From Erodium maritimum (lineage: Eukaryota > Streptophyta > Magnoliopsida > Geraniales > Geraniaceae), in NCBI GenBank assembly GCA_963921825.1, contig OY997592.1, forward strand, positions 59,788,336 to 59,852,335: a stretch of 64,000 nt of DNA. The letters run 5' to 3'. Both the position numbers and the translations under genes were made by a program. Shown piece by piece: positions 10,693 to 21,995 of the stretch; position 1 is the first letter of the stretch, and every line of letters begins with the position of its first letter. The notes below the pieces were generated by a model. That model searched no databases. It was given only the letters and a program-made list of their open reading frames with translations, and was not told where the DNA came from.

Positions 10693-11826
10693 TTGAGCGC
10701 TCCATCTCCGGCACCAAGTGAGACAAGGGCCCTAGTGAGCCACAACCCTCATGCACATTCAAGCAATGCCCTTCCTCGAAGAAGAGAGCGGGAATCCAAC
10801 CCTATTATCGGTACCCCAAACATACCCTACTTAATTTTGACTAACAGTACTTATGCTAATAGATTGCAGGAACTTTCGGACAAAGTATTTATGAATAACC
10901 GTTTTGTAGATGTTAGTTTTGTGAACGAAACAATGTACTGTATAAATGAATTCTTTGCAGGTATTGATGTCGTTGGTTGGCCAGACATGGCACAATGGCA
11001 CCCTTTCACCTACAGGAACCTAACATTGGAATTCATCTCCACCTTCAATGTGGAATCTTGTCACATCTACTTTCGTATTTGTAGGAAGTATTTTCGTCTC
11101 ACTGAGCGAGAATTTGGAGCAGCATGCGCGTTCACCCCTCAGGAAGCGACGCCCCCTAGAACCTTAGATGTGGGAGAGATGTGGGCCCAGATTTGTTTGG
11201 ATCCGGAGAATGGACTGAGAAAGAATATAACTATTATCTGGATTAAGAACCTCCTCCTTCAGTACTTCTATCGGGTGCTCGGATACTCCATATCCGGAAG
11301 AGGGGATGGCTTGCATAACCTCAACCACAAGGAGATCAGGGTGGTTTACTGCTTTGATAGTGGGATTCACGCCCCACTAGAGCGCATGGTGATTGATTAC
11401 TTGGTACGGGTGGTTAGGAGAGCAGATGAAGAAAATTGGTTGCGGGCCCCTTGTCACCCAGCTAGCACAGTCTTTGGGAATGTGGGATGACCCGACAAAG
11501 AGTCCTCACTTCCTTCATATTGATTATGTGGATGGTACGGTCTTCAAAATGACAACCTTGTTGACGAAGGACCAGACGGGCCAAGACCTCAAGAGGAAGA
11601 GCATGATAGGCATGATGCCTTGACGGAACAGATCACAACACTTCAAGAGGAAGTGCGTGCAGGTTTTGAGAGGGTTAATACCCGGTTTGATGGGGTAGAC
11701 GCTAGGCTTGAGCCATTCGACTCGGTCCTGATGACCCCTTAGTGGGTTAAGGACCACTTAAGTTCTAACTGGTTCTCTGGCACTCCTAGTGGGTCTAGTG
11801 GCCACCCTCATGACTTATCGGCGTAG
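10693..11826 (+). pseudogene. ATHILA ORF1-type protein of a gypsy-derived element, frameshifted
   Basis: The first frame (10693-11490) matches the pattern of the Arabidopsis retrotransposon ORF-1 (ATHILA) family: YRNLTLEFISTFNVES, then RKYFRLTEREFGAACAF, then QYFYRVLGYSISGRGDG, then RMVIDYLVRVVRRADEE. A frameshift in the A-run near 11430 moves the family-like sequence into the next frame (KKIGCGPLVTQLAQSLGM). A coiled-coil-like tail, LTEQITTLQEEVRAGFERVN, follows before stops near 11740 and at 11826. The role of this domain in Athila-type elements is unclear. No protease, reverse transcriptase or integrase follows, so the unit is non-autonomous. It is followed at 12055 by the same stem-loop block that follows integrase at 6527. 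Confidence 0.8.
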
Positions 11827-12054
11827 GCAAGCCCTTTTGCATCATTTTGTATACATGTGTTTTATATTTTTCCAATTTTCTTTAGCATGCTGTGTTTTAT
11901 CTAACTATATCTTCTATTAGTAGTGATTGGGTTTTTGTATTTGGGAAGACATAAGTTGTGTTATTTTTATTATTTCTCTTTTTTTTTGATGTTTTTTTTG
12001 TGTGTTTTGAGTTTGTCTAGCATCAGCTTTGCCGATCAGTGGCTTTTGGAGCGG

Positions 12055-12132
12055 TGTTTGGGTGGCTTATGTGGCCACCCCTTTCGTCGAGCTAACGACG
12101 TTAAACAAATGCGCTCGTTGGGAGGCAACCCA
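12055..12132 (+). other. Second copy of the conserved stem-loop block
   Basis: GGGTGGC, then TTATGTG, then GCCACCC forms a 7-bp stem. It is followed by GTCGAGCTAACGACGTTAAA and CAAATGCGCTCGTTGGGAGG. Compared with 6527-6592, a C-G pair in the stem is replaced by T-A on both sides, which keeps the pairing. The block lies downstream of a different reading frame (ORF1-like rather than integrase). Confidence 0.65.
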
Positions 12133-14046
12133 ACACATGACGTGGAGAGTGGGATCGGTTCAACTGAGGAGATTACGGTGCCGAACCTCTTGGAGGTTCT
12201 CTCGAGCGAAGAGCTCTCCATCCATCCCTGCACGAGGATCCCCGTAGTCAGTGCAGTCACATAACGGTTCTTCAGGGGGGCAGTATCTCTTCCCTTCCTA
12301 TTTTACCATGTCTATCGTTATCTACTTCATTTTATGCTATCTGGTGGGCCCTGAGTGTCCGAATTGCTGTGCTGATAGATTATGCATATAGGGTTGTGTG
12401 GACTGTATACCTGCTGACTATGAGTGTGGGGTTTTTCTTGGTTATCATTTATCATGTGCATGTGTAAATATGTGTTTAGAGTCGCACCGGGGACATTGCT
12501 CAACTTTAAAATGTAGGGTGGGGGCATGCCTTGCATTGCAGTGTGTTTTCTTTCGTGTGCTCATGCATCATTTTATGATATAATTTTTTGAAAAATCCAA
12601 AAAAAAAATTGAAGAATTGAAAAAAAAAATATATATTTTCTGGTGATATGTTGAACCTAGTGTGTATGTTCTTGAGGTTTCGGTGATTGAATTGTTGCAA
12701 ATGCTTATTCTCGTGCATAAATCAAAGTTGTATATGGGTATAGATTAATCAAATGAGTAGTGAAAGCACATGCATTAGGAATAACTCTTCAACTTGTGTT
12801 TTGAGTGTTTGCTAGAGCTAGTGTTGTATTTCTTTGATTTTTATGCATGGTAACTTGAGTCTAGAAATATCTGTATGACCCATTCGAGGCGAAATAAGAA
12901 TAAGAAAAATGGTTGTTTAGGAAAATTATTTTAGGCCATCTGTGGACCGTTTGAGCTAAATTGCATACCTTTTCATGTATTAGTCCATAGTCACCCAATT
13001 TGAGCCTTAGCCTTTCATTTCTAACCCGAGCATTATAATCCTATGTGCCTTTTGCTTCTTGTATATATCCTTATAATTGTTTGAACCCATGCTTCTTGAC
13101 TTAGGTGTTTCATTGAGTGGGGTTATAATTTGGGATATAGAGTGGGCGAAAAAAGTAGAGAAAATATGTATATTAATATGTCATATGATTGTATTGAATT
13201 GAAAATTTTAGCCTTACCCCTAAAGAATGAAAAAAAGAAGATAAAAGGTGTGGGGTAAGGAAAAAAATATATAATGGGTTGAGAAAGAAGGTTGTGCATA
13301 GTGAAAAAATAAAATAAAATAAAAATTGCCTTGTAATGTTATTATTTGTTACTCAATACAAGGAGAAAATGTGATAGAGAATACTAAAGGTTGGTCAGTC
13401 AAAAGGGGGTTTGGGATGAGTGATTTACACTTGTGGGTGTGAGTTGAAGAACTTTTGTCACAATGTATTTTATGATTAGCTTATTTTCATATTCCTTCCA
13501 CACCCTTTGCCTAGTCTTACATTACAAGCATAATTAAAAACCTTTCTGATTCTTGAATAACGACGAATCATTATAATTAGTGGAGATGGGTCTAGCATGA
13601 TAGCATATGAATCTCGAAATTCCGCGTATAAGGAAAAGAGGAAACACACGATTATAGTGATTGAGTAAATGCAAGTTTAAATGGAAAGAGTTATTCTTTA
13701 ATGAGAGTAGCATCATGCTTTACTGCATTCATTTGTTCATATGGTTCTTTAATGAGTGGAAAGTTTTTGGCATGTGGCAACTTTGAGAAAAATCCTTGTG
13801 ATCTATGCACGACTTTGACTATCACTTGTTTTTGTGCCTTTTCGCATACATCATATAGAGTGTTATAGGAATGCATTAGAGTTAGGATTCATGCATTGCA
13901 CATGCATCTTTATTTTATAATGTCTTGAATAAAGGAGTACCGCACTCCTCCTATCGAGGTGAATATCGGGGTTTAACCAGTTTTATCTTAGATATTGATG
14001 TCTTCGTGTTTAGTTTCCTTGGGGCGAGAAAAGTTTAAGTGTGGAG
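12133..14046 (+). mobile_element. Long non-coding 3' region of the Athila-like element, ending in a polypurine tract
   Basis: About 1.9 kb of AT-rich sequence with no credible protein separates the stem-loop block from the 3' LTR. Long untranslated 3' regions are usual for Athila-type elements. The purine-rich AGTTTAAGTGTGGAG at about 14032-14046, directly before TGTTGACG, has the position and composition of a polypurine tract used for plus-strand priming. Confidence 0.6.
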
Positions 14047-14450
14047 TGTTGACGTGGACGCAAAATGCATCATTTTTCGATGTTTTTAAGCCCACATCTT
14101 GAACTTTTTAGTCCCGGGTTGATATGCTTTGATCTAATTTTCCTCCATTATGTGCAGGTAGTTCATCTCCGGGAGAAAGTGAGAAATCGGAGCAAATTGG
14201 ATCGAAAATGCAAAAAGTCAAACTAGAGAGGACCCAGAGCCGGTCCGGCCTCTAGGTCGTAGCGGGCTCGCCAATAGACCGCGATCCAGTCCACAACAGG
14301 CTCACCAACCGAACGCGAGCCAGGCCCTTGCGCCTCACTGTTCTGATACCCCCTCGCCAGCGGACTACGCGTCAGGCCGCTGTGGGCTCGTGCCCTGTCC
14401 GTTCCCCAGGTCGCTTTGTGCAACTATGCAGAATTTTCCACTCGTTTTGG

Positions 14451-14470
14451 GGCCTATAAATAGATAACTT
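14451..14470 (+). promoter_or_regulatory. Putative LTR TATA box
   Basis: TATAAATAGATAA sits in the LTR about 400 bp after its start. It is followed by GAG-rich leader-like sequence, consistent with a U3/R junction promoter. Confidence 0.5.
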
Positions 14471-15080
14471 AGGTCATATTTTAGGGGATTCGAGTTTTGA
14501 GAGCAGATAAGAGTATTTGGGAGCATCTAAGAGGTTTAGAAAGGGGAGAACTTGAATTTGGACAAATCCGAAGAGCTAGAAGATTGAAGAGAAGAGATTT
14601 GTGAAACTTGAAGGAGGAGAACCTTGGGAAAGTGAGGGCTTGGAGCTTGGAAGAAGATAGAGCAAGAGAAGTAGATTGGAGAAACTTTGGAGAACATTTG
14701 ATTTGAGTATTGTGTATCAAACTCAAAATATGTTTATCTATAGTACTTCTTCGTATTTCTGCTTGTTTCTCTTCTCCAACATGAGCTAAATTTCCATTGA
14801 TCTAGGGCTAGGGGAAACAATATGATGAAACAGTTAAAATCTTTCGTATTTGCTCTCTGCGATTTGTGTTTAGGTTACTGTCTGCATAATTTACACTTAA
14901 ACCTCCGAAGCCGATCACTGCGATTCACAGCAATGTTATAGCTCAACCGAAAAGACGTGGCCATCCAAAGAAGGGTCATTCAAAAGGGATTGCTCCTCCA
15001 ACTATTGTCTATCGGACGAGAGGTAAAACTTCTGCTGATAGAGGATGCAATTCGGGGAGCTTTATCGTTGATATTGCTAA

Positions 15081-16689
15081 GAGCATCCACAATCATTTCG
15101 CCGCCTGTCGGCGAGATGGCGCCGGTGAGATGGTTGAAAATATTGTATTTTAAACATCTCACCAGCTCACCGCCAGCGAGGTCTGCAGTGGGGAACTGTT
15201 GCCGGCGAGGAGCCGCCGGCGAGATGGGAAAAAAGCAATTACAAAAAAAATGCTAATCAAACCCACAACTTTATTATAATTATACATATAGCACACAGAC
15301 GGTAATTAAACAATAATTTAGCACACAGATGGTAATTTAAAACATATTTAAACGATATCTAATTTTATTAAACGATCACGATCTACAGCTCGTGAACGTA
15401 CTGCAGGATTTTGTGATGGTTTCGAACGATCTCCTATAGAAACATCTTCGTGAAATGGGTGCCATGGTCCCTGTGGTGGGCAACGGCTGCTTGAGAGCGA
15501 AGGTAAGTCTCGGTACTTCCCGGGGGGCGTTATGAACTGCTACACGGTAGCACCGTTCATAACGGTGTATTTTCCTGGCGAGATCCTGCCAGTGGTCTCG
15601 ACACTGTTTCTGAATTCTTGGCGGGGAATTGGCTAGAGCACCATGGACAAAATTGGCGTAGACTACCGGCCAGTACCCACGATTTGGGCCCGGCCGGGCG
15701 TCCTGTAGCCAACATAGGACCAGCACCATCTCTTCCTCGTTGGTCCAGGGTATGAGCCTACGGCGGCCATTGGTGCTTCGAAGAAGGGGAGGAAAAATAG
15801 ACGAACGAAAGAAAGCGGAATTCCACTTGTGTTCATCTTTCACAAGATCCCACCAGTGTTTCCATGTGAATGGATGCTTGCAAGACTTTACGTATTGCTC
15901 CTCGGTCAACTTCATGATTCCCGCATCGGACCGGCCGCTCCTGTGGTCCCTGCTGTTCTTCACAAACAGCCCTTGGAAGAACGTCACTCTGGTATTTATC
16001 TGCTTCCAGTGGTCTTTGCACTGCTTAGCCGTCCTCACCGGGTCATCCGGCCCCCGAGTAGAAGCCAGTCCCTCAGCGATGGCCCCACAGTACTTCAGGT
16101 TGTGCTTCTGGTTGCCGTGAACTGAGTCGTACGAGTTGTGCATCCAAGCTCGAACTAACCTGCAGTCCTCCTCGTCGGTCCACAAGACACGCTTTGCTTT
16201 GTACTTTGACGGACGGACGTCGGTGGGCTCGGTAGTAGGTGGAAAGGATTGGACGGTCGGGTTGGGGGACAAAATCGGGTCCAAGAACTCTTGGGACAAC
16301 GTTTCATCCGTCACCGACCTATAGATGGATGCCCACTCGTTGAGATCGAAAGAAGCCATAACTAAAATTCGAAACTATGGAAGTGTAGTAGAAGGAGAAA
16401 CAAATTGATTATGTGTGAAAAATGAGTTTGAGGGGTGTTATTTATAGGGGGAAAGTGAAAATAGGAGTAAATGTTGCTGCCAGCGAGGAGGACACGTGTC
16501 GCCAGCGAGTGGGTCGCCAACGGCCGGCGCGCCGCCCGAGACAGACCAGGTCAAACTCGCCAGCGAGATCTGCTGGCGAGAACGCCAACGTCTATCTATC
16601 TCGCCGGCGCCCTTCTCGCCTGCTCCCCGCCTCCTCCTCGCCGGCGACATCTCCTCGCCAGATGCTTCTCGCCCACGACTGTGTGTGCT
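15081..16689 (-). mobile_element. PIF/Harbinger element carrying only ORF1 (SANT), no transposase
   Basis: The ends are GAGCATCCACAATCATT at 15081 and, on the reverse strand, GAGCACACACAGTCGTG ending at 16689. A perfect TAA duplication lies at 15078-15080 and 16690-16692. Both subterminal regions (about 15100-15230 and 16470-16675) carry many copies of CTCGCCGGCG / CGCCAGCGAG in both orientations, likely protein-binding sites. The only credible product is the SANT protein at 15376-16359. The 1.6-kb length leaves no room for a DDE transposase, so movement would need one supplied in trans. Confidence 0.87.
15376..16359 (-). CDS. Harbinger ORF1-like protein with two SANT/Myb-like domains
   Basis: A 327-residue open frame starts MASFDLNEWASIYRSVTDET. 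A Myb/SANT-like domain begins at VLWTDEEDCRLVRAWMHNS (about 58-78) and ends near AKQCKDHWKQINTRV (111-125). It is followed by EEQYVKSCKHPFTWKHWW (153-170), a block typical of plant Harbinger ORF1 and related genome-annotated Myb-like proteins. A second SANT-like unit follows: PWTNEEEMVLVLCWLQDARP (204-223) to QKQCRDHWQDLARKI (250-264). Family knowledge: ORF1 binds element ends and works with the DDE transposase in the nucleus. The frame is uninterrupted despite the missing transposase. The tail after about 285 is not recognised and may be out-of-frame extension. Confidence 0.8.
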   Translation of the reverse strand: MASFDLNEWASIYRSVTDETLSQEFLDPILSPNPTVQSFPPTTEPTDVRPSKYKAKRVLWTDEEDCRLVRAWMHNSYDSVHGNQKHNLKYCGAIAEGLASTRGPDDPVRTAKQCKDHWKQINTRVTFFQGLFVKNSRDHRSGRSDAGIMKLTEEQYVKSCKHPFTWKHWWDLVKDEHKWNSAFFRSSIFPPLLRSTNGRRRLIPWTNEEEMVLVLCWLQDARPGPNRGYWPVVYANFVHGALANSPPRIQKQCRDHWQDLARKIHRYERCYRVAVHNAPREVPRLTFALKQPLPTTGTMAPISRRCFYRRSFETITKSCSTFTSCRS

Positions 16690-17749
16690 CTAAGAAGGAT
16701 AGCTCGGGTGATTGGAGTTTTAGAAAGAAAGTGGGAAAAAGGCTTTTAACCTTGTTCCATTGATGTCGAATAATCCAAAGACGTTTCGCAACGTGTTGAG
16801 GAGGACATCGAGGATAGTGAGGATGAGGAATACCCTGAACCGATTATAGCTATCCCTATTTCGGTTTCTAACCAGTTTCTTTGCTTGAACTCGGGTAGGA
16901 CGTAGGCAAGGAGGAAGGATTTGATGGCGGCTTTCTCTCGCTATTTCTTGCTTGGTTTTGTTTTTGTTATCGGTATGATCTTGTAGCTGTAATATATGAG
17001 GAAAATGTCCTTTTTGAGGATCATTTTCTTGATTTGTTCTACTTTCTTGTAGAATGATTGCTTAATAAAATTTCGCTTATCAAAAATAAATAAATAAATA
17101 ATTTACACATAATGCTTTGTCAACTTGATCACTTGATAGATGTTTAGGTTTTAGCACTCAACAACCGAGAGATGAGAATCGCTAAAAGGACTAAGGATTA
17201 TGCAACTCGGGTTTAAATCTAGTCTCTAATAAAGTTAAGTTAACACATGTGCAATAGCTATAGGATTACAACCCTGAAAGCTATAGGAATTCACGAATCT
17301 TAATGTTTTATGTCTTTCTACACCTAGATTAGAAATAACTAGGCGGTTAGATTATAAACGGGTCCTAATTCGATCAAGAGATGTTTAGGACTAGTTGAGA
17401 GAATTTTCGTTGCCTTTAAACCAACCTTGTCTGCACATATAAATACGAATGCCTGCGAATTATTAGTCATATTGTAACTCCGTAAAAAGTCATAGATCAC
17501 TTTTTCCCCGAATTTCACAAACATATACTAATTTGTCTCCTTTTCGACTTTAATTTCTTTTGCTTTGAATTTCAACTTGTCATTGACATTTCCAAAACCA
17601 AAACCAATATTTTTAGAAACAAATTAACTACCGGATTTTAAATCGAGTGACTGTTTTATTGCTCCATTGGGTATGATAACCGAACTTGAACCGAAATACT
17701 ACTTGACGACCGGTGCGCTTGCCGCGTCGTTTTTGTGAGTTAATTCTCA

Positions 17750-18283
17750 GGGCGTCAGACCACCACCGGTCGAAAATTATTTGGATCTGATGGTCCCAGG
17801 CCGGTGAAGATCTGTAGTTTGGGCAAACCGGAGATGCCCGGTGCAATAACGAGATTGGTCTCACAGGTCGATTTAACTGACCGGTGCCCAGTCCTAACAA
17901 CGGATGCACCCCCCCCCCCCCGACAATGACTCTGAAAAGGTTCATTTTCAAAACCCTAGTTTTCCATCCAATGGTACATATGACTAAAATTGAATATTAA
18001 CAAACGTCATGTTTTGACTGTTTTTTTTAAGTAAACATCATAAACCAAATTTTGTGTGAGCATTAATAGAAATACCAAAATGAAGGAAAATGTGAAAATG
18101 GGTATTGTTTGGCCACCTCACAATCTTCCCCAGATATGGAACCTTCGTTAATGGGTTCCTTCAAATAATCAATGATTGATGACAAAACAGACCCTAATTT
18201 GTATATAGGGGAAAGTACAACAATATACTCTCCAGTCTCCACATACCTTTTGTCTCGAAAAACATATCCAATATTTGTTATTA
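17750..18283. other. Unassigned sequence after the LTR end, with a poly-C run
   Basis: No gene is recognised. It contains several CCGG-rich words such as ACCACCACCGGTCG, a run of 13 C at 17909-17921, and then AT-rich sequence up to the MULE-MITE target site TTGTTATTA at 18275-18283. Confidence 0.5.
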
Positions 18284-18735
18284 GGGTAAACTACAAATGC
18301 ATACCCTAAAGTTGTCATGTTTAACCGATGATTACTCTGAAGTTTAAAGTTAACTGATGCATACCCTATAGTTACAACTTGTAACTAAAACCCTTTCTGT
18401 TAGTTAAAATGACGAAAATACCCTTAGTGTTTTTTTAAATAATTTTTTTATAATACAAATGAAGTGATTTTTTAAATAAAAATGAAGTCATTTACTAAGT
18501 AAATATAAAGTTCTAAAAGTTCTACGTTCTGACGAAATTATAAAGTTTGTACCTGATAGCTATCCTATATATATAACAAAAGTAATTTTTAACATAATTT
18601 TTTTTAACATAATTATTGAAGTGTAGTTGAGGGTATTTTTGTCATTTGAGCTGACGGAGGGGTTTTGAGCTACAACTCGTAACTTCAAGGTATGCATCAG
18701 TTAACTTTAAACTTCAGGGTAATCATCGGTTAAAC

Positions 18736-21700
18736 CAGGGGCGGATCCAGGAATTTTTTCAGGGTATGCCAATGATAATTAGTTAATATATTAAAAAAAT
18801 CAACAATATTGAAATATCCGACTATTATATAATTAAACATACTAATTCAAATACAAATATCAAATTCTAGCATTTAGGTAATTGCATTCTCCTCATGTTC
18901 ATACATTGAAAGTACTTAATAATATCTAGATCATCGATTGTACTAAACACTTCTTTCTCTACAAAAGTCACTAAACAATCATTAAGCCATGCATTAGAAA
19001 TTTTGTTTCTCAACTCATTCTTCACAAAATTCATACCGGAGAACACTCGCTCAACACTTGCGGTAGCCACCGGTAATGACAAAGCTAGCTTGACAAGCTT
19101 GTACACCCATCCAAAGGTCTTGTGCTTCTTTGTCCGGACAAGAGTCTTAGAAAGATCGGAGATCCCCTTCAAATTAGAAAAATTATTGTCCATCCTGACA
19201 CTCTCAATATAATTCTGAAGTTGATTAGATAACTTCATATCACATACATCCTTAAAATCATCCGGATACAATCTTGCTAACCTTACAAGTAAGTTCATGT
19301 CAAAGGCTTCAAATGAAGATGAATGATTCAAGGATGCAATACAATGCAACAACTCAGTATTATCCGGAGTAAAACGATTATTCAACTCTTTTACCACCAA
19401 ATCAATGACACCAAAGAAGCAATCATTTTTGAAATGATGAAAATTTGTCACAAAGGAGCAAGACGTTTGGACCTATTATCTTTCACATACCTTGCATTCA
19501 TGCCGGGCACATCAATCTCAAGATTACCACAAGATGATACAACTTGATTGTAAAATTCTTCCCATCCATCATCCCTCATCTCTTGAAACTTTTTTTATTG
19601 ATTTGGACAAGCTCCATAGCATTCACAATGTCCTGATTGCCCTTTTGTAATGCTTGAGATAAATCATTTGTCACCGCTAAAACCTTAGCCATCAAATGCA
19701 ACATAAAAACAAAATCAAAAGTTTGCATGTCAAGTAACAAACCTTTTATTTCTCCCTTTGAGTGACTATCACGTTTCAACTCTTCAAGCATTTCAATAAT
19801 AGGAGTGAACAAATCAATCAACCTAGAAAGAGTCCGAAAGTGAGATCCCCAATGTGTATCACCCGCTTTAGTAATAGACATTTCTTGATTCAACCCTTTA
19901 CCAATTTCCACCAAATCTTGTTCAATTAGATTTGCGAAATGAGCAACTTGTTTCTGTTGAAGCAAAGCTTGTCGTTTGTTAGATGATCGTAAGAAATTGA
20001 CAATACGAGATACCTCAATAAAGAACCAATCCACATCTTCATGATTTCTCGCCATTGCAACAAGGGCCAATTGAAGTTGGTGAGCAAAACAGTGCACATA
20101 GTAAGCTTGCGGATTTTCCTTTCGAATCAAAGTTTTTAAACCTCCAAATTGACCTCGCATATTACTTGCTCCATCATACCCTTGACCTCAAATTTTGGAT
20201 ATTCACAACTCAAATCCGGATAACAATGTTTCAAGAGATCCTTTAAGTGCTATTGAACTTGTATCTCTAACATGAACAATACCGATAAATCTTTCTACGA
20301 CAAACCCTCTATCATCAACAAAGCGCACAACAACAGCCATTTGTTCCTTACCAGAGCAATCACCTGATTCATCCACGAGTACACAAAAAATATCATCTCC
20401 AATTTCTTCAACAATCTTCTTAACAATGTGAACGGCACATGCATTTACAAGATCTTTTTGAATACCGGGAGCAGTCATCTTACAATTTCCTCCACCATTT
20501 TTTTTATTGCAATAGCTATTCTTTCGCTATTTCTTTCCAAAAGTTCTATAAGCTCGAGAAAATTACCTTTATAAACTGAATTTTCCCTTTCATCATGAGT
20601 CCTAAAGGCCAACGCACCTCTAAGAAGATACTTGACAGCTTCAAGTGATGCTTTCAAACGAACAAGATAATCTTCTTCTGATTTGACAGAATGTTTTGAA
20701 TAAGAAGACTCAATACTCTGATTTTTCTTCAAAAGATCTTCACAACTTTTTACGCACTTTTTGTGCTGAGTATTGGGGATTTCACCAATATGTCTGGATA
20801 ATTTTTGCTTCAGATGCCAAGTTTTAAAACCTGTCTTCACAAATGTTGCTTCACTAGTACCATTGTAAAACAAATAACAAGGCAAACAAAATGCAGCATC
20901 ATTTTCGATACTATATTCAAGCCAATCAAATTCATCGAACCAACTTTTTTGAAATGAGCGATTTCTTCCAGCAATAATTGTAATAGGATACTTGGTTGAA
21001 ATGGGTTGAAATGGACTTTTAAGAAGGTAAGCTCTTCGTATCTTATCTTGATCATTTGGGTGATATTTCATAATATCGATTCTTTTTGCGGGATCAGACT
21101 CTAAAGATACCTCCTCATTGAAGCATTCATTTGGTGATTGTAGTGGTGGTCCGGGTCGGAGCTCACTTGGAGTTGTAAGTTCATGAGTCTCTTTAGTTGT
21201 TGGAATTGTCTTCTTAAATCTTGGTTTCGGTGTAAAATATGTGTTCATCCTAAACAAGAAAAATCAGTTCACTCATTAAAACTATATGATCCCGAGAAAT
21301 TAAGCACTTCCAAACTTAGTAAGATTAAACAAATAACAACAAATCACAAAGCAGCACAAATACATTTATATATTAATAATACACCAATTATATATTAATA
21401 CATACATCCATAAAAATAAAACTTATTAACTAATCATCAAATCAAGAGAGCTGAACAGGTATGGATTGCACTGAATTAAACAAATGGACACATATGATCT
21501 CTTCATGTAGGCTTGTTCCTCCAACTCTGAGTATGCACTAACAAGTTTGCAGTTTCTCAAATAGGCCTATCTTTTGACTTAATTTATTAACCCATTAAAT
21601 CCTGTAAGTGAGTTTCTTTAAAACAAATGGAAAAAATATATTATGTGTTTTGTATACATGTGAGAGAGACTGAAACTCTAGTTCTACTTATTGGACTAAA

Positions 21701-21953
21701 GCCCAATAAGTAGGAAAAAAACAAAAAAAAAATACTTTGAATTCTACCTAAGCCCATTTAGTTTCAGGGTATGCCAAAAGACAGGTTTCAGGGTATGCCA
21801 AAAGACAGGAAAAACACACCAAAAAAAAAAAACTACTGTGAGATTTGAACTCTGGTTGACAAAGTAAATAAGTTAGTTCTTACTACCACGCTATATTCTC
21901 ATTTGTTAAGGGTATGCCATGGCATACCCTTATCCCTTGTGGATCCGCCCCTG
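18736..21953 (-). mobile_element. hAT transposon with inactivated TTF-type transposase
   Basis: The ends are CAGGGGCGGATCCAGGAATT and, on the reverse strand, CAGGGGCGGATCCACAAGGG (14 bp identical). A perfect 8-bp duplication GGTTAAAC lies at 18728-18735 and 21954-21961. Subterminal CAGGGTATGCC repeats occur at about 18758, 21766 and 21786, with a related AGGGTATGCC near 21908. Length is 3.2 kb. It carries one transposase gene on the minus strand, broken into four pieces. Confidence 0.95.
18867..21257 (-). pseudogene. hAT transposase pseudogene (TTF zinc finger / ZMYM1-like plus hAT dimerisation)
   Basis: Reading from 21257 downward, the N-terminal part has the TTF-type zinc-finger pattern: FQKSWFDEFDWLEYSIENDA, then AFCLPCYLFYNG and TFVKTGFKTWHLKQKLSRHI. 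A frame change at about 20478 leads to FCVLVDESGDCSGKEQMAVV. Two in-frame stops near 20190-20205 precede GQGYDGASNMRGQFGGLK and HCFAHQLQLALVAMA. A stop at 19576 is followed by a frame gap. The C-terminal dimerisation block is LVKLALSLPVATASVERVFS with KNELRNKISNAWLNDCLVTF (about 18960-19120). At least one frameshift and three stops make it non-functional. The arrangement is that of plant zinc finger MYM-type protein 1-like hAT transposases. Confidence 0.92.
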
Positions 21954-21995
21954 GGTTAAACGTAACAACTTCAGGGTAGTTTACCCTTGTTATTA

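Larger units (their letters stand above)
14897..17097 (+). mobile_element. Short LINE-like retroinsert, itself hosting a Harbinger element
   Basis: It is flanked by an 11-bp direct repeat ATAATTTACAC (14886-14896 and 17098-17108). It ends with AATAAAATTTCGCTTATC and a simple (TAAA/ATAA) tail, the form of plant LINE or SINE 3' ends. Without the Harbinger insertion only about 590 bp remain. Its left part can encode KRRGHPKKG-like basic sequence and then TIVYRTRGKTSADRGC. The reading continues across the Harbinger insertion as KKDSSGDWSFRKKVGKRLLT. The source gene is not recognised; a 5'-truncated LINE is the best guess. Confidence 0.65.
14047..17749 (+). mobile_element. Athila-like 3' LTR, interrupted by a LINE-like insert
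   Basis: It starts TGTTGACGTGGACGC after the polypurine tract and probably ends GAGTTAATTCTCA at 17749. Removing the insert at 14897-17108 leaves about 1.5 kb, usual for Athila LTRs. GCCTATAAATAGATAA at about 14451 is a good TATA box. The terminal segment TACTTGACGACCGGTGCGCT (about 17699) is shared with 55850-55907, another LTR remnant. The right end is inferred from TG...CA and that shared sequence; no flanking duplication was confirmed. Confidence 0.6.
18284..21986. mobile_element. Mutator-like MITE split by a hAT insertion
   Basis: It has perfect 9-bp flanking duplications TTGTTATTA (18275-18283 and 21987-21995). Termini are GGGTAAACTAC... and ...GTAGTTTACCC. Terminal inverted repeats exceed 90 bp, sharing GTTTAACCGATGATTAC and AAGTTTAAAGTTAACTGATG in both arms. 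Excluding the hAT element (18736-21953) and its duplicated octamer, the MITE was about 480 bp and non-coding. Confidence 0.92.
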
